This document shows, in pieces, positions 18,701-31,438 of a DNA stretch of 64,000 bases. This DNA is from Clostridium sp. GTDB lineage: Bacteria > Bacillota > Clostridia > Clostridiales > Clostridiaceae. A program made the position numbers and the translations under genes. The stretch is taken from the NCBI RefSeq assembly GCF_022482905.1, contig NZ_JAKVOI010000001.1, positions 3,163,958 to 3,227,957 of the forward strand. The letters run 5' to 3'. Position 1 is the first letter of the stretch. Every line of letters begins with the position of its first letter. The notes beneath the pieces are model-generated. The model was not told the DNA's origin. It made no database searches and saw nothing but the letters and a program-made list of their open reading frames with translations.

Positions 18701-19412
18701 AAGCAAACTTGGGTGGCATATAGCGACGCCTGTATTTGATGGTGCCAGAGAGGAAGATATTTTGGAGTGTCTTCAGAAAGCAGGCTATAAATCCCACGGT
18801 AAAACTGTACTGTATGACGGAAGAACAGGAGAACCTTTTGATAGGCTTGTAACAGTTGGATACATGTACATTCTAAAATTAGCACATTTAGTTGACGATA
18901 AAATTCATGCTAGATCTACAGGACCGTATTCACTTGTTACCCAGCAGCCTCTTGGAGGTAAGGCCCAATTTGGAGGCCAGAGATTTGGTGAGATGGAAGT
19001 ATGGGCACTTGAAGCATATGGTGCGGCTCATACCCTTCAGGAAATACTTACAGTTAAATCTGACGATGTAGTAGGAAGGGTAAAGACCTATGAAGCTATA
19101 GTAAAAGGTGAAAATGTGCCGGAACCAGGAGTTCCAGAATCGTTTAAAGTTCTCATAAAGGAACTTCAGGCACTTTGCCTTGATGTAAAAGTCCTCAATG
19201 ACAACAATGAAGAGATAAAGATAAAAGAGTCAATAGATGATGATGTTGAAGATTTGGGTGTTAATATAGAAGGAAATGAAGATTCAGTTCCACAGGAACA
19301 GAAGGTTGTAAAAGATGAACCTGAAGATATTAATGACGATGAAGAAGATGAATCTGAAGATGATTTGAATTTAGATGATCTTGATATAGACGATTTCAGC
19401 GATGAACATTAG
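15723..19412 (+). CDS. rpoB: DNA-directed RNA polymerase subunit beta
   Basis: The beta subunit forms one pincer of RNA polymerase and part of the active site. The 1,229 residues show the rifampicin region ([20 protein letters not shown]) with no obvious resistance substitution, then [18 protein letters not shown], the [10 protein letters not shown] motif and the [19 protein letters not shown] clamp segment. The C-terminus extends as an acidic tail rich in Asp and Glu (last 60 residues), common in clostridia. The ATG follows AGGGGTGAAAGTCA. rpoC follows after 17 bases. Confidence 0.99.
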   Translation: MVHPVQVGKRTRMSFSRLKEIGHMPNLIEVQLDSYNWFLKEGLQEVFDDINPIQDYTANLNLEFVGYKLDMDNIKYSVEDCKERDATYAAPLKVKVRLLNKETGEVKEQEVFMGDFPLMTEQGTFIINGAERVIVSQLVRSPGVYYDMSLDKTGKKLFSSTVIPNRGAWLEYETDSNDIIYVRIDKTRKLPITILARAMGYGTDNEVIEFFGEDERLKATIEKDNTKTHEEALLEIYKRLRPGEPPTVDSAQSLIDSLFFDAKRYDLSRVGRYKFNKKLALYLRIANQIAAKDIVNPQTGEILVQKGDRIDRDKAVDIQQCGINIVDIQIEDATLRIIGNNFVNIHNFVDFNIDDLNIKESVHYPVLKEILDNYSDEESIKDQIKKHMHELIPKHIVKDDIYATISYELGLAYNIGHTDDIDHLGNRRLRSVGELLQNQFRIGLSRMERVVKERMTIQDQEVITPQALINIRPVAASIKEFFGSSQLSQFMDQTNPLSELTHKRRLSALGPGGLSRERAGFEVRDVHNSHYGRMCPIETPEGPNIGLINSLATYAKVNDYGFIEAPYRKVDKSTGVVTNEIVYMTADEEDEYLIGQANEPLDEESKFIDTRVTVRDKGEVIVVPREDVDFIDVSPRQIVSVATAMIPFLENDDASRALMGSNMQRQAVPLLKPQAPIVGTGIEYKAAVDSGVLPKARNAGTVVYVSANEIRIKRNSDAGIDTYRLIKFKRSNQGTCINQRPIVKTGEKVDKGTVIADGPSTDLGEIALGKNIRMGFTTWEGYNYEDAMLISEELVRDDVFTSIHIEEYESEARDTKLGPEEITRDIPNVGEDALKDIDDRGIIRIGAEVRAGDILVGKVTPKGETELTAEERLLRAIFGEKAREVRDTSLRVPHGEYGIIVDVRVFTRENGDELPPGVNKLVRCYIAQKRKISVGDKMSGRHGNKGVISRVLPEEDMPFLPDGRPLQICLNPLGVPSRMNIGQVLEVHLGWAASKLGWHIATPVFDGAREEDILECLQKAGYKSHGKTVLYDGRTGEPFDRLVTVGYMYILKLAHLVDDKIHARSTGPYSLVTQQPLGGKAQFGGQRFGEMEVWALEAYGAAHTLQEILTVKSDDVVGRVKTYEAIVKGENVPEPGVPESFKVLIKELQALCLDVKVLNDNNEEIKIKESIDDDVEDLGVNIEGNEDSVPQEQKVVKDEPEDINDDEEDESEDDLNLDDLDIDDFSDEH

Positions 19413-19429
19413 GAAGGGAGGATTTACCC

Positions 19430-22400
19430 TTGTTTGAATTAAATAATTTTGATGCAATGCAAATAGGTCTTGCTTCTCCGGAAAAGATAAGAGAGTGGTC
19501 TAGAGGTGAAGTTAAAAAGCCTGAAACTATAAATTATAGAACTTTAAAACCAGAAAGAGATGGGTTGTTCTGTGAGAGAATATTTGGACCTACAAAAGAT
19601 TGGGAATGCCATTGTGGAAAATATAAAAGAATAAGATATAAGGGAATAGTATGTGACAGATGTGGTGTCGAGGTAACCAAGGCAAAAGTAAGGCGTGAAA
19701 GAATGGGCCATATTGAACTTGCAGCGCCAGTATCTCATATTTGGTATTTTAAGGGTATTCCATCAAGAATGGGACTTATACTGGATATGTCACCACGATC
19801 ATTGGAGAAGGTGCTTTACTTTGCATCTTATGTGGTTCTGGATCCGAAAGAAACTCCACTGTTAAAAAAGCAACTTTTAAATGAAAAAGAATATAGGGAA
19901 GCTGCTGATAAATACGGCGAAGAATCTTTTGTAGCAGGAATGGGGGCTGAGTCTATTAAAAAACTATTAGAGGAAATAGACCTAGAGCAGCTTTCATTGG
20001 AACTGAAGGAAAACTTTAAAAGCAGCACGGGACAGAAAAAGGTTAGAATAATAAGAAGGCTTGAAGTGGTAGAATCCTTTAGAAAGTCAGGCAACAAGCC
20101 AGATTGGATGATAATAGACGTGATACCTGTAATTCCACCTGATTTAAGACCTATGGTTCAGTTGGATGGAGGAAGATTTGCTACATCAGACTTAAATGAC
20201 CTTTACAGAAGAGTTATAAATAGAAATAATAGACTTAAAAAACTTTTGGATCTTGGGGCACCAGACATAATAGTTAGAAATGAGAAGAGAATGCTCCAGG
20301 AGGCAGTTGATGCTCTTATAGACAACGGAAGACGTGGAAGACCGGTAACAGGCCCTGGAAATAGACCATTAAAATCATTATCGGATATGCTGAAGGGAAA
20401 ACAGGGTAGGTTTAGACAGAATTTGCTTGGAAAGCGTGTTGATTATTCAGGACGTTCGGTTATAGTTGTAGGCCCTGAACTAAAAATGTATCAATGTGGT
20501 CTTCCTAAAGAAATGGCTTTAGAACTTTTTAAACCATTTGTGATGAAAAAGCTGGTTGAAAGCGGCCTTGCTCATAATATCAAGAGTGCCAAGAGAATGG
20601 TGGAACGAATTCAAACTCAGGTATGGGATGTATTGGAAGAGGTAATATCGGATCATCCAGTACTTTTGAACCGTGCACCTACACTTCACAGATTAGGTAT
20701 TCAGGCTTTTCAGCCGGTTCTTGTAGAGGGAAAGGCAATAAAGCTGCATCCACTTGCTTGTACAGCATATAATGCAGATTTTGATGGGGACCAGATGGCA
20801 GTTCATGTTCCTCTTTCTGTTGAAGCTCAGGCAGAAGCTAGATTTTTAATGCTTGCTGCACATAATATATTAAAACCATCGGATGGTAAGCCGGTAGTTG
20901 TACCTACACAGGATATGGTTCTCGGTTCTTACTATCTCACTATAGAAGAAGATGGTGCAGAAGGTGAAGGAAGGATTTTTTCTAGTCAGGATGAAGTAAT
21001 AATGGCATACCAGCTTAAACAGATAAGCATACATGCTAAAATCAAGGTAAGGATGACTAAGATAAAAGATGGAAAACTTATAAACGGCATAATTGAAACA
21101 ACTCCAGGTAAGCTCATATTCAATGAATCGGTACCGCAGGATCTTGGCTTTGTAGATAGAAGCAAACCTGAAAATGAATTTAAGCTGGAAATTGATTTTT
21201 TGGTTGCAAAGAAAAATCTTGGCAAAATAATAAATAAGTGCTATATGAAGCATGGTGCCACTAAAACATCTATAATGCTTGATAAGATAAAGGCAAGGGG
21301 ATATCATTATTCTACTATAAGCGGTATAACAGTCTCGACTTCTGATATGGTTGTACCTGAAGCTAAGAAACGACTTCTTAGTGAATCAGATGCAGCTGTT
21401 GATAAAATAGAGAAGATGTACAGACGAGGATTTATATCGGAAGATGAAAGGTATCAGAGAGTTATAGAGAAATGGACCAAAACTACGGAAGATGTCGCAG
21501 ATGAACTTATGAACAATCTTGATAAGTTTAATCCAATATTTATGATGGCTGATTCTGGAGCCAGAGGTTCCAAGAGTCAGATCAAACAGCTTGCAGGTAT
21601 GAGAGGGCTTATGGCAAATCCTTCAGGAAAAATAATAGAACTCCCAATAAGGGCATCGTTTAGAGAAGGATTGGATGTACTTGAATATTTTATATCTACC
21701 CATGGAGCTAGAAAAGGTAATGCTGATACGGCACTTAAGACGGCAGATTCAGGTTATCTTACAAGAAGGCTTGTAGATGTAAGTCAGGATGTTATAGTAA
21801 GGGAAGAAGATTGTGGAACACATGAGGGATATGAAGTATCTGAAATAAAAGAAGGAAATGAAGTTATAGAAAGTTTGTCAGAAAGATTAACCGGAAGATA
21901 TTCGGCAGAAGATATTAAAGATCCAAATACAGGAGAACTCATAATTGCTAAAGATAGCTACATGGATTCAAAGATAGCTGAAAAAATAGAGAATACAGGT
22001 ATTAAAAAGGTTAAGATAAGATCAGTATTTACCTGTAGATCTAAGCATGGAGTGTGCTCAAAATGTTATGGAATGAATATGGCTACTGCCAAAAAAATTG
22101 ATATAGGTGAATCTGTAGGAATAATAGCGGCACAAAGTATAGGTGAGCCAGGTACGCAGTTGACAATGAGAACCTTCCACACAGGTGGAGTTGCAGGTTC
22201 GGATATAACTCAGGGACTTCCAAGAGTTGAAGAATTATTTGAAGCAAGAAAACCAAAAGGTCTTGCTATAATAAGTGAAGTATCTGGTACTGTAAAAATG
22301 GAAAAAACCAAGAAGAAAAGAACTATATCTGTTATTACGGATAGTGGTGAAGAGGTTACTTATGATATTCCATTTGGATCAAGAATTAAAGTATCCGATG

Positions 22401-22981
22401 GTGATGTTATAAGTGCTGGAGATGAAATAACAGAAGGATCTGTAAATCCTCATGATATTTTAAGAATAAAAGGAGTTCAGGGAGTTAAAAATTATTTGCT
22501 TTCTGAAGTTCAGAAAGTTTATCGGCTGCAAGGTGTTGATATAAATGACAAACATCTCGAGGTCGTTATAAGACAAATGACAAGAAAAGTAAAAATAGAA
22601 GATTCAGGAGATACGGAGTTGTTACCAGGAACTATGATAGACATATTTGACTTTGAAGAAGAAAATGATAAGGTGATTTCCAATGGAGGTAAGCCTGCAC
22701 AGGGAAGAATAACGCTTCTTGGTATAACCAAAGCTGCACTTGCAACGGATTCATTTTTATCAGCTGCTTCTTTCCAGGAGACAACAAGAGTACTTACTGA
22801 TGCAGCTATAAAAGGCAAGATTGATCCTTTGCTTGGATTAAAGGAAAATGTAATTATAGGTAAACTTATACCGGCAGGAACTGGTATGATGAGATATAGA
22901 TCTATAAAGCTTGATACGGCAAATGACGCGGGAAATACTGATAATGACATTGTAAACAGTGAGGATAAAAAGGAAGCCTGA
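19430..22981 (+). CDS. rpoC: DNA-directed RNA polymerase subunit beta'
   Basis: The catalytic large subunit. The N-terminal zinc finger ([20 protein letters not shown]), the invariant magnesium loop NADFDGDQ, the bridge helix/trigger loop region and the second zinc site ([13 protein letters not shown]) are intact in 1,183 residues. The start is TTG 19430, eight bases after AGGGAGGA. It is the last gene of the rpoBC unit; a new promoter begins 4 bases after the stop. Confidence 0.99.
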   Translation: MFELNNFDAMQIGLASPEKIREWSRGEVKKPETINYRTLKPERDGLFCERIFGPTKDWECHCGKYKRIRYKGIVCDRCGVEVTKAKVRRERMGHIELAAPVSHIWYFKGIPSRMGLILDMSPRSLEKVLYFASYVVLDPKETPLLKKQLLNEKEYREAADKYGEESFVAGMGAESIKKLLEEIDLEQLSLELKENFKSSTGQKKVRIIRRLEVVESFRKSGNKPDWMIIDVIPVIPPDLRPMVQLDGGRFATSDLNDLYRRVINRNNRLKKLLDLGAPDIIVRNEKRMLQEAVDALIDNGRRGRPVTGPGNRPLKSLSDMLKGKQGRFRQNLLGKRVDYSGRSVIVVGPELKMYQCGLPKEMALELFKPFVMKKLVESGLAHNIKSAKRMVERIQTQVWDVLEEVISDHPVLLNRAPTLHRLGIQAFQPVLVEGKAIKLHPLACTAYNADFDGDQMAVHVPLSVEAQAEARFLMLAAHNILKPSDGKPVVVPTQDMVLGSYYLTIEEDGAEGEGRIFSSQDEVIMAYQLKQISIHAKIKVRMTKIKDGKLINGIIETTPGKLIFNESVPQDLGFVDRSKPENEFKLEIDFLVAKKNLGKIINKCYMKHGATKTSIMLDKIKARGYHYSTISGITVSTSDMVVPEAKKRLLSESDAAVDKIEKMYRRGFISEDERYQRVIEKWTKTTEDVADELMNNLDKFNPIFMMADSGARGSKSQIKQLAGMRGLMANPSGKIIELPIRASFREGLDVLEYFISTHGARKGNADTALKTADSGYLTRRLVDVSQDVIVREEDCGTHEGYEVSEIKEGNEVIESLSERLTGRYSAEDIKDPNTGELIIAKDSYMDSKIAEKIENTGIKKVKIRSVFTCRSKHGVCSKCYGMNMATAKKIDIGESVGIIAAQSIGEPGTQLTMRTFHTGGVAGSDITQGLPRVEELFEARKPKGLAIISEVSGTVKMEKTKKKRTISVITDSGEEVTYDIPFGSRIKVSDGDVISAGDEITEGSVNPHDILRIKGVQGVKNYLLSEVQKVYRLQGVDINDKHLEVVIRQMTRKVKIEDSGDTELLPGTMIDIFDFEEENDKVISNGGKPAQGRITLLGITKAALATDSFLSAASFQETTRVLTDAAIKGKIDPLLGLKENVIIGKLIPAGTGMMRYRSIKLDTANDAGNTDNDIVNSEDKKEA

Positions 22982-22984
22982 ATA

Positions 22985-23013
22985 TTGACATAACAGTACT
23001 AAAATGATAAAAT
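22985..23013 (+). promoter_or_regulatory. Promoter for the str operon
   Basis: TTGACA (22985-22990), 17 bases, TAAAAT (23008-23013), with TGA before the -10. It drives the L7Ae-like gene, rpsL, rpsG, fusA and tuf copy 2. Confidence 0.8.
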
Positions 23014-23032
23014 ACAGCTATGTGTTTTTAAA

Positions 23033-23058
23033 GAGGCAAAGTTTAAGAGCTTTGTCTC
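23033..23058 (+). promoter_or_regulatory. Hairpin at the 5' end of the str operon mRNA
   Basis: GAGGCAAAG (23033-23041) pairs with CTTTGTCTC (23050-23058), with one G-U pair and an eight-base loop. It lies about 20 bases after the promoter and has no T-run, so it is a stabilising or regulatory stem rather than a terminator. Confidence 0.4.
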
Positions 23059-23087
23059 TATAACACTGTAAGGGAGGAAATAGGTTT

Positions 23088-23327
23088 ATGATTTACAGAC
23101 TTAAGGGAAAAAAGGTTGTTGGTATAAAGCAGACTGTTAAGGCCATTAAAAATGATGAGGCTAAAACTGTATATATAGCTAAAGATGCTAACGAGAGTCT
23201 GATGAAACCGGTAGAGATATTAGCTAAAGATAATTCCTTAGAAGTTGTATATATAGATACCATGAAAGAATTGGGTAGGCTATGTGGAATAAATGTAGGT
23301 GCGGCTACTGCTGCTCTGCTTAAGTAA
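23088..23327 (+). CDS. rplGB: L7Ae-family ribosome-associated RNA-binding protein
   Basis: A 79-residue protein of the L7Ae/L30e/YbxF family, which binds kink-turn RNA. The fold is visible in the KTVYIAKDANESLMKPVEILAK segment and the C-terminal LGRLCGINVGAATAALL. Bacillus YbxF, in the same place before rpsL, is ribosome-associated but not essential. The ATG follows GGGAGGAAATAGGTTT. It is the first gene of the str operon. Confidence 0.93.
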   Translation: MIYRLKGKKVVGIKQTVKAIKNDEAKTVYIAKDANESLMKPVEILAKDNSLEVVYIDTMKELGRLCGINVGAATAALLK

Positions 23328-23431
23328 GTTGTTAGTCAGCTTTTATGATATTTAATATAAATTTTATAGTTGTTTATATCTAATATTTTAATTTATAGAT
23401 ATTAGTTTAATAGTAAAAAGGAGGTGTAAAG

Positions 23432-23809
23432 ATGCCAACAATAAGCCAGTTAGTTAGAAAAGGAAGAAAAACTTCAAATTTAAAATCACAGGCACCAGCA
23501 TTAAGGGAATGTCCTCAGAAAAGAGGGGTTTGCACAGTAGTAAAAACAACTACTCCTAAAAAGCCTAACTCCGCACTTAGAAAAATAGCCAGAGTTAGAT
23601 TGGTAAATGGTTATGAAGTTACTTCTTACATTCCTGGTATAGGACATAATCTTCAGGAACATAGTGTTGTTCTTATAAGAGGTGGAAGAGTAAAAGATCT
23701 TCCAGGTGTAAGATATCATATTGTAAGAGGAGCTTTAGATTCAGCAGGAGTAGCTGATAGATTGCAGGCAAGATCAAAATATGGTGCAAAAAAACCAAAG
23801 CAGAAATAG
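23432..23809 (+). CDS. rpsL: 30S ribosomal protein S12
   Basis: Decoding-centre protein. The 125 residues include [16 protein letters not shown] (streptomycin-site lysine present) and [26 protein letters not shown], so the protein looks wild-type for streptomycin sensitivity. The ATG follows AGGAGGTGTAAAG. The 104-base gap before it is AT-rich and holds a 7-bp stem (23380-23386 with 23399-23405). A longer structured gap separates it from rpsG. Confidence 0.98.
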   Translation: MPTISQLVRKGRKTSNLKSQAPALRECPQKRGVCTVVKTTTPKKPNSALRKIARVRLVNGYEVTSYIPGIGHNLQEHSVVLIRGGRVKDLPGVRYHIVRGALDSAGVADRLQARSKYGAKKPKQK

Positions 23810-24454
<645 letters not shown>

Positions 24455-24533
24455 TAATATTCAAAACTGTTTTGGTGGGTTTGCTAAAACAGTTTTGTCG
24501 AATTAAATTTACAGTTGCAAGGAGGAAGAGCAA

Positions 24534-26603
24534 GTGGGAAGAGAATATCCATTAGATAAATTCCGTAATATTGGAATAATGGCACATATAGATGCTGGAA
24601 AAACTACCACTACAGAACGTATACTTTTCTATACGGGAAGAACCCATAAAATAGGAGAAGTACACAATGGTGAAGCTACAATGGACTGGATGGCACAAGA
24701 GCAGGAAAGAGGAATAACAATAACTTCAGCAGCTACATTCTGTCAGTGGAAAGGTTATGCGATAAATATAATAGATACACCAGGACACGTGGATTTTACT
24801 GTAGAAGTTGAAAGATCATTGAGAGTTTTAGATGGTGCGGTTACTGTTTTAGATGCAAAAAGTGGAGTGGAGCCTCAGACAGAGACTGTATGGCGACAGG
24901 CAGATAATTATGGAGTTCCAAGAATGGTGTATGTAAATAAAATGGACTCTGTTGGAGCAGATTTTTATATGTGTATAAATACATTGAGAGAAAGACTTCA
25001 TTGTAATGCAGTACCTATCCAGATTCCAATAGGAACAGAAGATCAATTTAAAGGTATAGTTGATCTCATAAAAAATGAAGCTATAATATATGAAGATGAT
25101 TTGGGTACCGTTATGGATGAAGTGGAAATACCTGATGATTTGAAGGATAAGGCAAGTGAATACAGGACTGCATTAATTGAGGCAGTAGCTGATTTTGATG
25201 AAGATTTAATGATGAAATATCTGGATGGAGAAGAGCTGACTGAAGAAGAAATAATATCTACTCTTAGGAAAGGTGTTATTGCAAATGAAATAGTACCTGT
25301 TTTGTGTGGATCTTCATATAAAAACAAAGGCGTACAACCAATGATAGATGCTGTAGTCAATTTCATGCCATCACCTCTTGATATACCGCCTGTAAAGGGA
25401 AAAAATCCTGAAACTGGTGAAGATGATGAGAGACCTGCTGATGATAATGCACCTCTGTCTGCACTGGCATTTAAAATAGCAACTGATCCATTTATAGGAA
25501 AGCTAGCATTTACAAGGATATATTCTGGCATCATGAAAAGCGGTACTTATGTTTATAATTCAACTAAAGGTAAAAAAGAGAGAATTGCCAGACTTGTAAA
25601 AATGCATTCAAACCACAGACAGGAAATTGATGAACTCTATGCAGGAGATCTTGGTGCAATAGTAGGGCTGAAAGAAACAACTACCGGTAATACTCTTTGT
25701 GATGAAAATGATCCTATAGTACTTGAGAGCATGGAATTTCCAGAGCCAGTTATAGATGTAGCTATAGAACCTAAAACAAAAGCAGATCAGGAAAAGATGG
25801 GTATAGCTCTTGCGAAACTTGCAGAAGAAGATCCAACTTTTAAAACTTATACAGATCATGAAACCGGCCAGACAATAATAGCTGGAATGGGTGAACTTCA
25901 TTTGGAGATAATTGTTGATAGACTCCAGAGAGAATTTAAAGTGGAATGTAATGTTGGTAAACCTCAGGTTGCGTATAAAGAAACCATTAAGAAGACTGTT
26001 AAGGCGGAGGGAAAATTTATAAGACAATCTGGTGGACATGGACAATATGGACACTGCTGGATAGAAATGTCTCCTTCAGGAGATGGATATTCCTTTGAAA
26101 ATGCCATTGTAGGTGGAACTATACCTAAAGAGTATATCGGACCAATTGACAATGGAATACAGGAAGCTGCACAGAGCGGTGTAGTAGCTGGATATCCGGT
26201 TATAAATTTTAAAGTCAAACTTTATGATGGTTCATATCATGATGTAGACTCTTCTGAAATGGCATTTAAGATAGCGGCTTCCATGGCATTTAAAAATGCC
26301 ATGAACAAAGCGGATCCTATTTTACTTGAGCCTATGGAAAAAGTTGAAGTTACAGTACCGGAAGAATATATGGGAGATGTAATGGGAGACATAAATTCCA
26401 GAAGAGGAATTATTGAAGGAATGACTCAGAGATCGGGTGCACAAGTTATAAGGGCATTTGTACCTCTTTCTGAAATGTTTGGATACGCCACAGTTCTTAG
26501 ATCAAGGACACAGGGTAGAGGCGTGTATTCTATGTCATTTGACCATTATGAAGAAGTTCCAAAGAGTATTCAAGAAAAAGTTACAGGCGAAAGAAACGGT
26601 TAA
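24534..26603 (+). CDS. fusA: Elongation factor G
   Basis: Translocase GTPase that moves tRNA and mRNA after peptide bond formation. G1 [14 protein letters not shown]3 DTPGHVDF and G4 NKMDSVG are intact, and domains II to V follow, including the domain IV tip (GGHGQYGH). It has 689 residues. GTG 24534 follows GGAGGAAGAGCAA. It is flanked by rpsG and, 44 bases downstream, tuf. Confidence 0.99.
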   Translation: MGREYPLDKFRNIGIMAHIDAGKTTTTERILFYTGRTHKIGEVHNGEATMDWMAQEQERGITITSAATFCQWKGYAINIIDTPGHVDFTVEVERSLRVLDGAVTVLDAKSGVEPQTETVWRQADNYGVPRMVYVNKMDSVGADFYMCINTLRERLHCNAVPIQIPIGTEDQFKGIVDLIKNEAIIYEDDLGTVMDEVEIPDDLKDKASEYRTALIEAVADFDEDLMMKYLDGEELTEEEIISTLRKGVIANEIVPVLCGSSYKNKGVQPMIDAVVNFMPSPLDIPPVKGKNPETGEDDERPADDNAPLSALAFKIATDPFIGKLAFTRIYSGIMKSGTYVYNSTKGKKERIARLVKMHSNHRQEIDELYAGDLGAIVGLKETTTGNTLCDENDPIVLESMEFPEPVIDVAIEPKTKADQEKMGIALAKLAEEDPTFKTYTDHETGQTIIAGMGELHLEIIVDRLQREFKVECNVGKPQVAYKETIKKTVKAEGKFIRQSGGHGQYGHCWIEMSPSGDGYSFENAIVGGTIPKEYIGPIDNGIQEAAQSGVVAGYPVINFKVKLYDGSYHDVDSSEMAFKIAASMAFKNAMNKADPILLEPMEKVEVTVPEEYMGDVMGDINSRRGIIEGMTQRSGAQVIRAFVPLSEMFGYATVLRSRTQGRGVYSMSFDHYEEVPKSIQEKVTGERNG

Positions 26604-26631
26604 ATTTATTTATAATTTTAATTTGTGTTGA

Positions 26632-27856
26632 GGAGGAAGAAAATAAAATGTCAAAAGAGAAGTTTGAGAGAACGAAACCACATGTAAACATAGGGACAAT
26701 AGGACACGTAGACCATGGTAAGACAACACTGACGGCAGCAATAACGACAGTATTGGCAAAAGAGGGGAAAGCAGCAGCAACAAAATATGATGAAATAGAT
26801 AAGGCACCAGAAGAGAAAGAAAGAGGAATAACAATAAATACAGCACACGTAGAGTATGAGACAGACAAGAGACACTATGCACATGTAGACTGTCCAGGAC
26901 ATGCAGATTATGTAAAGAACATGATAACAGGAGCAGCACAGATGGATGGAGCAATCCTGGTAGTAAGTGCAGCAGATGGACCAATGCCGCAGACAAGAGA
27001 GCATATACTTCTGGCAAGTAGGGTAGGAGTACAGTATATAGTAGTATTTTTGAATAAGTCAGATCAGGTAGATGACCCTGAATTAATAGAATTGGTTGAG
27101 ATGGAAGTAAGGGAATTGTTGAGTGAGTATGGGTTCCCAGGAGATGACGTTCCAATAATAGTAGGAAGTGCATTGAAGGTACTGGAAAATCCAGATGATC
27201 CAGAAGCAACAAAGTGTATACATGAGCTTATGGATGCAGTAGATAATTATATACCGACACCGGAAAGACCAATAGATAAACCATTCCTAATGCCAATAGA
27301 GGATATATTCACAATAACAGGAAGAGGAACAGTAGCAACAGGAAGAGTAGAGACAGGAGTGCTCAAGATAGGAGACGAACTTGAGATAGTAGGACTTAGT
27401 GAAGAGAAGAAGAAGACAGTATGTACAGGAGTGGAAATGTTCAGGAAGCTTCTTGACCAGGCAATGGCAGGAGACAACATAGGGGTACTGTTGAGAGGAA
27501 TACAGAGAGAAGAAGTAGAGAGAGGCCAGGTATTGTCAAAACCGGGAACAGTACATCCGCACAAGAAATTTGTAGGGCAGGTTTATGTATTGAAGAAAGA
27601 AGAAGGAGGAAGACATACTCCGTTTTTCAATGGATACAGACCGCAGTTTTATTTCAGGACAACAGATGTAACAGGCTCGATAGCCCTTCCAGAGGGAGTA
27701 GAGATGGTAATGCCTGGAGATCATATAGACATGAATGTAGAGCTTATAACACCGGTAGCAATGCATGAAGGACTGAGATTTGCAATAAGAGAAGGCGGAA
27801 GAACAGTTGGCTCAGGTGTAGTTACTAAAATTGTAGAGTAGCTTTTTGGGAAAAGA
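26632..27856 (+). repeat. Direct repeat, copy 2: tuf gene with its ribosome binding site
   Basis: Second copy of the 1,225-base segment at 10631-11855. Identity starts at the ribosome binding site and stops 15 bases past the stop codon. Confidence 0.9.
26648..27841 (+). CDS. tuf: Translation elongation factor Tu, copy 2
   Basis: The protein is identical to the copy at 10647 in all 397 residues, with the same GTPase motifs ([24 protein letters not shown]). This is the ancestral position at the end of the str operon, after fusA. Identity with the other copy reaches synonymous positions and the ribosome binding site, which implies continued gene conversion. A separate terminator follows, so the S10 operon starts from its own promoter. 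Confidence 0.98.
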   Translation: MSKEKFERTKPHVNIGTIGHVDHGKTTLTAAITTVLAKEGKAAATKYDEIDKAPEEKERGITINTAHVEYETDKRHYAHVDCPGHADYVKNMITGAAQMDGAILVVSAADGPMPQTREHILLASRVGVQYIVVFLNKSDQVDDPELIELVEMEVRELLSEYGFPGDDVPIIVGSALKVLENPDDPEATKCIHELMDAVDNYIPTPERPIDKPFLMPIEDIFTITGRGTVATGRVETGVLKIGDELEIVGLSEEKKKTVCTGVEMFRKLLDQAMAGDNIGVLLRGIQREEVERGQVLSKPGTVHPHKKFVGQVYVLKKEEGGRHTPFFNGYRPQFYFRTTDVTGSIALPEGVEMVMPGDHIDMNVELITPVAMHEGLRFAIREGGRTVGSGVVTKIVE

Positions 27857-27888
27857 AGGATAAGACTTGCTTAAAAAGTTTATAAGTT

Positions 27889-27918
27889 AAAGGGGAAGGG
27901 GACGCCCTTCTCTTTTTA
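27889..27918 (+). terminator. Terminator after tuf copy 2
   Basis: AAGGGGAAGGG and CCCTTCTCTTTT form a stem with G-U pairs and a short GACG loop, ending in TTTTT. It closes the str operon. Confidence 0.8.
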
Positions 27919-27948
27919 CGTGCATTTAAAAATTAGTTTTTATTTTGC

Positions 27949-27977
27949 TTGTAAAATAAAAATATTTATAGTATAAT
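27949..27977 (+). promoter_or_regulatory. Promoter for the S10-spc-alpha gene series
   Basis: TTGTAA (27949-27954) and a perfect TATAAT (27972-27977) are 17 bases apart. Confidence 0.75.
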
Positions 27978-27989
27978 TAAGAAGTTGTG

Positions 27990-28180
27990 TTGTTATAACA
28001 GTGATGAAGTGAGAGGTTGCCGGGCTTCCGGGGAATTCTTGACTGAACAATCTAGGTCTTTGAACCAGATGACGGTGGTTCTGTATGTGTATTATTAGGC
28101 GAAATAAGATGAAACGCCAGGAACAGTTTACAGAATATATCCGCTGTTGTACGTAAGAAGCAAAGCGTGCATGAAAAGGA
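27990..28180 (+). promoter_or_regulatory. Structured leader RNA before rpsJ (S10-leader type)
   Basis: About 190 bases that are clearly more GC-rich than other gaps and contain several stems, such as CCGG/CCGG near 28020 and GGCG/CGCC near 28098-28120, the latter enclosed by GTTCTG and CAGGAAC. No gene is visible. Position and composition fit a clostridial S10 operon leader, probably bound by a ribosomal protein of the operon. Confidence 0.6.
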
Positions 28181-28190
28181 GGGAATATAA

Positions 28191-28499
28191 ATGGCAAAAC
28201 AGAGAATAAGAATAAGATTAAAGGCTTTTGATCATAGCATATTGGATCAGTCTTCAGAGAGAATTGTAGAAACAGCCAAATCCACTGGAGCAAAGGTGGC
28301 AGGTCCAGTACCATTACCTACTGAGAAAGATGTTGTCACAATACTTAGAGCTCCGCATAAATACAAGGATTCAAGAGAACAATTCGAGATAAGAACACAT
28401 AAAAGACTTATAGATATTATAAGCCCATCACCAAAGACGGTAGATGCTCTTATGAGATTGGATCTTCCAGCAGGTGTTGATATAGAAATCAAGCTTTAG
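28191..28499 (+). CDS. rpsJ: 30S ribosomal protein S10 (NusE)
   Basis: A 102-residue small-subunit protein that also acts as NusE in antitermination. It shows the [16 protein letters not shown] start and [20 protein letters not shown]. The ATG follows AAGGAGGGAATATAA. It opens the S10 series behind a long leader. Confidence 0.98.
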   Translation: MAKQRIRIRLKAFDHSILDQSSERIVETAKSTGAKVAGPVPLPTEKDVVTILRAPHKYKDSREQFEIRTHKRLIDIISPSPKTVDALMRLDLPAGVDIEIKL

Positions 28500-28503
28500 A
28501 TTG

Positions 28504-28527
28504 TTGTAATAGATTTGACTATTACAA
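28504..28527 (+). promoter_or_regulatory. Perfect hairpin between rpsJ and rplC
   Basis: TTGTAATAG (28504-28512) pairs with CTATTACAA (28519-28527) around a six-base loop, with no T-run. It may be an mRNA processing or stability element; the function is not known. Confidence 0.4.
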
Positions 28528-28579
28528 ACTATTATGATTGCAATATGTGATCCGCTAATATGTTGAGGAGGTGTGTAAA

Positions 28580-29209
28580 ATGAAAAAGGCAATAATGGGT
28601 AAAAAACTTGGCATGACCCAGATATTTGATGAAAACAGAAAGGTAGTACCGGTTACAGTTATTGAAGCAGGTCCTTGTGTGGTTTTACAGAAGAAAACTT
28701 CAGAAAAAGATGGTTATGAGGCTATTCAGGTAGCTTTTGATGATATGAGGGAAAAACTTGCAGGAAAACCTATGAAGGGACACTTTAAAAAGGCAGGAGT
28801 AGCACTGAAAAAATTTATAAGGGAATTTAGAATTGACGATATAACTTCTTATGAAGTCGGTCAGGAAATAAAGGCTGATGTTTTTGAGTCAGGTGAAAGA
28901 GTTGATATTTCAGGAGTTTCAAAAGGTAAGGGATTTCAGGGAACTATAAAAAAATGGAATGCACAGAGAGGTCCTATGTCCCATGGTTCAAAATTTCATA
29001 GAGCAGTTGGTTCAATGGGTGCAGCATCAGATCCATCGAGAACATTCAAAAACATGAAGATGCCTGGACATATGGGTAATGTAAATTCAACAGTACTAAA
29101 TTTACAAGTTGCAAAAATTATTCCTGAGAAAAATCTTATATTGATAAAAGGTGGAGTACCAGGTCCTAATAAAGGATTAGTAATAATAAGAAATACTATA
29201 AAAGCGTAA
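28580..29209 (+). CDS. rplC: 50S ribosomal protein L3
   Basis: Early-assembly protein next to the peptidyl transferase centre. It has the [20 protein letters not shown] start and the [20 protein letters not shown] loop. The start is ATG 28580 after GAGGAGGTGTGTAAA; an in-frame GTG at 28571 overlaps the ribosome binding site. 209 residues. rplD follows after 26 bases. Confidence 0.98.
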   Translation: MKKAIMGKKLGMTQIFDENRKVVPVTVIEAGPCVVLQKKTSEKDGYEAIQVAFDDMREKLAGKPMKGHFKKAGVALKKFIREFRIDDITSYEVGQEIKADVFESGERVDISGVSKGKGFQGTIKKWNAQRGPMSHGSKFHRAVGSMGAASDPSRTFKNMKMPGHMGNVNSTVLNLQVAKIIPEKNLILIKGGVPGPNKGLVIIRNTIKA

Positions 29210-29235
29210 TATTTTTTTAGAAAGGAGGATACAGA

Positions 29236-29856
29236 ATGCCTACAGTAGGATTATTTAATAAAGATGGTAAAAAAATTGGAGATTTGGACTTATCAGATAA
29301 GGTATTTGGAGTTGAAGTTAATGAATATGCAGTCCATGAAGTAGTTGTTGCACTGCTTGCTAATAAGAGACAGGGAACTCAATCAGCTAAGACCAGATCT
29401 GAAGTTTCTGGAGGTGGAATTAAACCTTGGAGACAGAAAGGAACGGGTAGAGCAAGGCAGGGATCAATAAGAGCTCCACAATGGATTCATGGTGGTATGG
29501 TTTTTGCAGTAAAACCTAGAAGTTACAGAATTTCTGTGCCTAAGTCCACTAGAAAAGTTGCAATGAAGTCTGCACTTACAAGCAAGGTTAAGGAAGATGA
29601 GATAATTGTTTTAGACAATTTAACTCTTGATGCTCCAAAAACAAAAGATATGGTAAGTATCTTGAATGCAATCAATACTCAAAAGACATTGATTGTTACA
29701 GAACAATCCGATCAGAATGTATATAAATCAGCACGAAATATAAAAGGTGTAAAAGTGATCCCCGTTAATAACTTAAATGTATATGATCTGCTGAAATTTG
29801 ATAAACTTGTGATAACAAAGGATGCTGTATCAAAGATTGAGGAGGTGTATGCATAA
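29236..29856 (+). CDS. rplD: 50S ribosomal protein L4
   Basis: Lines the peptide exit tunnel; in E. coli it represses the S10 operon. The tunnel loop [20 protein letters not shown] is intact, without the changes typical of macrolide resistance. 206 residues. Its stop overlaps the rplW start by one base. Confidence 0.98.
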   Translation: MPTVGLFNKDGKKIGDLDLSDKVFGVEVNEYAVHEVVVALLANKRQGTQSAKTRSEVSGGGIKPWRQKGTGRARQGSIRAPQWIHGGMVFAVKPRSYRISVPKSTRKVAMKSALTSKVKEDEIIVLDNLTLDAPKTKDMVSILNAINTQKTLIVTEQSDQNVYKSARNIKGVKVIPVNNLNVYDLLKFDKLVITKDAVSKIEEVYA

Positions 29857-30152
29857 TGAAATATACAAATTATGATATCATAAGAAGACCTGTTATAACT
29901 GAAAAAACAATGGCTTCCATGAACAATAAAAAATACACCTTTATAGTTGATATACGTGCTACGAAAACAATGATTCGCACGGCTATTGAAGATGTGTTTG
30001 ATGTTACTGTAGAGGACATCAAGACAGCTAGATATGTAGGAAAGCCTAAAAGGGTTGGAGTACATTTGGGAAAAAGACCGGATTATAAAAAGGCAATTGT
30101 CAAGCTTACAGGAGACAGCAAGACAATAGAGTTTTTTGAAGGAATGCAGTAG
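29856..30152 (+). CDS. rplW: 50S ribosomal protein L23
   Basis: Exit-site protein that docks trigger factor and the signal recognition particle. The 98 residues include the [14 protein letters not shown] start and the [21 protein letters not shown] segment. The ATG shares a base with the rplD stop (TAATG), so translation is coupled. Confidence 0.97.
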   Translation: MKYTNYDIIRRPVITEKTMASMNNKKYTFIVDIRATKTMIRTAIEDVFDVTVEDIKTARYVGKPKRVGVHLGKRPDYKKAIVKLTGDSKTIEFFEGMQ

Positions 30153-30212
30153 AAATAAAGCAGTTATTGGTTTGTAGACCAGATAAGCGATAAATAAGGA
30201 GGAAATACGGTA

Positions 30213-31046
30213 ATGGCAGTTAAAGGATTTAAACCAACCACTCCATCAAAAAGAAATATGACAGTTAGTACATTTGAAGAATTAACTACAGATGTACCTG
30301 AAAAATCACTTCTTGCAACATTAAAGAAGAGTGGTGGTAGAAATGCCAACGGCAGAATAACAGTTCGACACATAGGCGGAGGAGAAAAAAGAAAATATAG
30401 AATAATTGATTTTAAAAGAGATAAAGATGGTATACCAGCTAAAGTTGCCACTATAGAATATGATCCTAATAGATCTGCATATATAGCTCTTGTGAATTAC
30501 ACAGACGGAGAGAAAAGATACATAATAGCTCCAGTTGGATTGAAAGTTGGAGATGTTATAGTTTCTGGATCTGATTCAGATATAAAAGTTGGAAATTGTC
30601 TTCCGCTTGTAAATATACCAGTTGGTACTATAATTCATAATATAGAACTTCAAAAAGGAAAGGGAGCTCAGCTTGTAAGATCGGCTGGAGCATCAGCACA
30701 ACTTATGGCAAAAGAGGGAGAGTATGCTACTCTTAGATTGCCAAGCGGTGAAATGAGATATGTTAGAATCGAGTGCAGAGCTACTATTGGTACAGTTTCA
30801 AATTTAACTCATGAGATAATTAGCTTGGGTAAAGCAGGCAGAAAGAGGCACCTGGGTGTTAGGCCAACGGTAAGAGGATCTGTCATGAATCCTAATGACC
30901 ATCCACATGGTGGTGGTGAAGGTAAATCACCAGTAGGTCATCCAGGACCACTTACTCCTTGGGGTAAACCGGCTTTAGGATATAAAACTCGAAAAAACAA
31001 AAAATATTCCGATAAGTTTATAGTTAAGAGGAGAAATAGTAAGTAG
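30213..31046 (+). CDS. rplB: 50S ribosomal protein L2
   Basis: Highly conserved peptidyl transferase centre protein. The [20 protein letters not shown] start, the [19 protein letters not shown] stretch and the [13 protein letters not shown] motif with the critical histidine are present. 277 residues. The ATG follows AAGGAGGAAATACGGTA. Confidence 0.98.
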   Translation: MAVKGFKPTTPSKRNMTVSTFEELTTDVPEKSLLATLKKSGGRNANGRITVRHIGGGEKRKYRIIDFKRDKDGIPAKVATIEYDPNRSAYIALVNYTDGEKRYIIAPVGLKVGDVIVSGSDSDIKVGNCLPLVNIPVGTIIHNIELQKGKGAQLVRSAGASAQLMAKEGEYATLRLPSGEMRYVRIECRATIGTVSNLTHEIISLGKAGRKRHLGVRPTVRGSVMNPNDHPHGGGEGKSPVGHPGPLTPWGKPALGYKTRKNKKYSDKFIVKRRNSK

Positions 31047-31106
31047 TTTGAAGAGAATGTACATTCTCTTCCATAAGCTATAGGGTAATGAAAGGAGGAC
31101 AATAAG

Positions 31107-31418
31107 TTGAGTAGATCGGTTAAAAAAGGACCTTATGTTCAAGAAGCTCTTTTAAAGAGAATAAATGAAATGAATAAAAAGGGTGAAAAGAAAGTAATAA
31201 AGACTTGGTCAAGGAGTTCAACTATATTCCCACAGATGATAGGTCATACCATTGCAGTACATGATGGAAGAAAGCATGTACCTGTATATATATCTGAAGA
31301 TATGGTAGGACATAAATTAGGAGAATTTTCATTGACTAGGACATATAGAGGACACGTTCAGAAATCAGAAAAAACAACTAGTGTTGCTAATAATGTTGCT
31401 AAGCCAGCTGCTAAATAG
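31107..31418 (+). CDS. rpsS: 30S ribosomal protein S19
   Basis: Head protein that contacts S13. The core has [18 protein letters not shown] and [10 protein letters not shown]-like [10 protein letters not shown] motifs. The start is TTG 31107 after AAGGAGGACAATAAG. At 103 residues it is about ten longer than usual because of an Ala/Lys-rich C-terminal tail ([11 protein letters not shown]). Confidence 0.97.
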   Translation: MSRSVKKGPYVQEALLKRINEMNKKGEKKVIKTWSRSSTIFPQMIGHTIAVHDGRKHVPVYISEDMVGHKLGEFSLTRTYRGHVQKSEKTTSVANNVAKPAAK

Positions 31419-31438
31419 CAATGAAAGGAGGTACGAAA

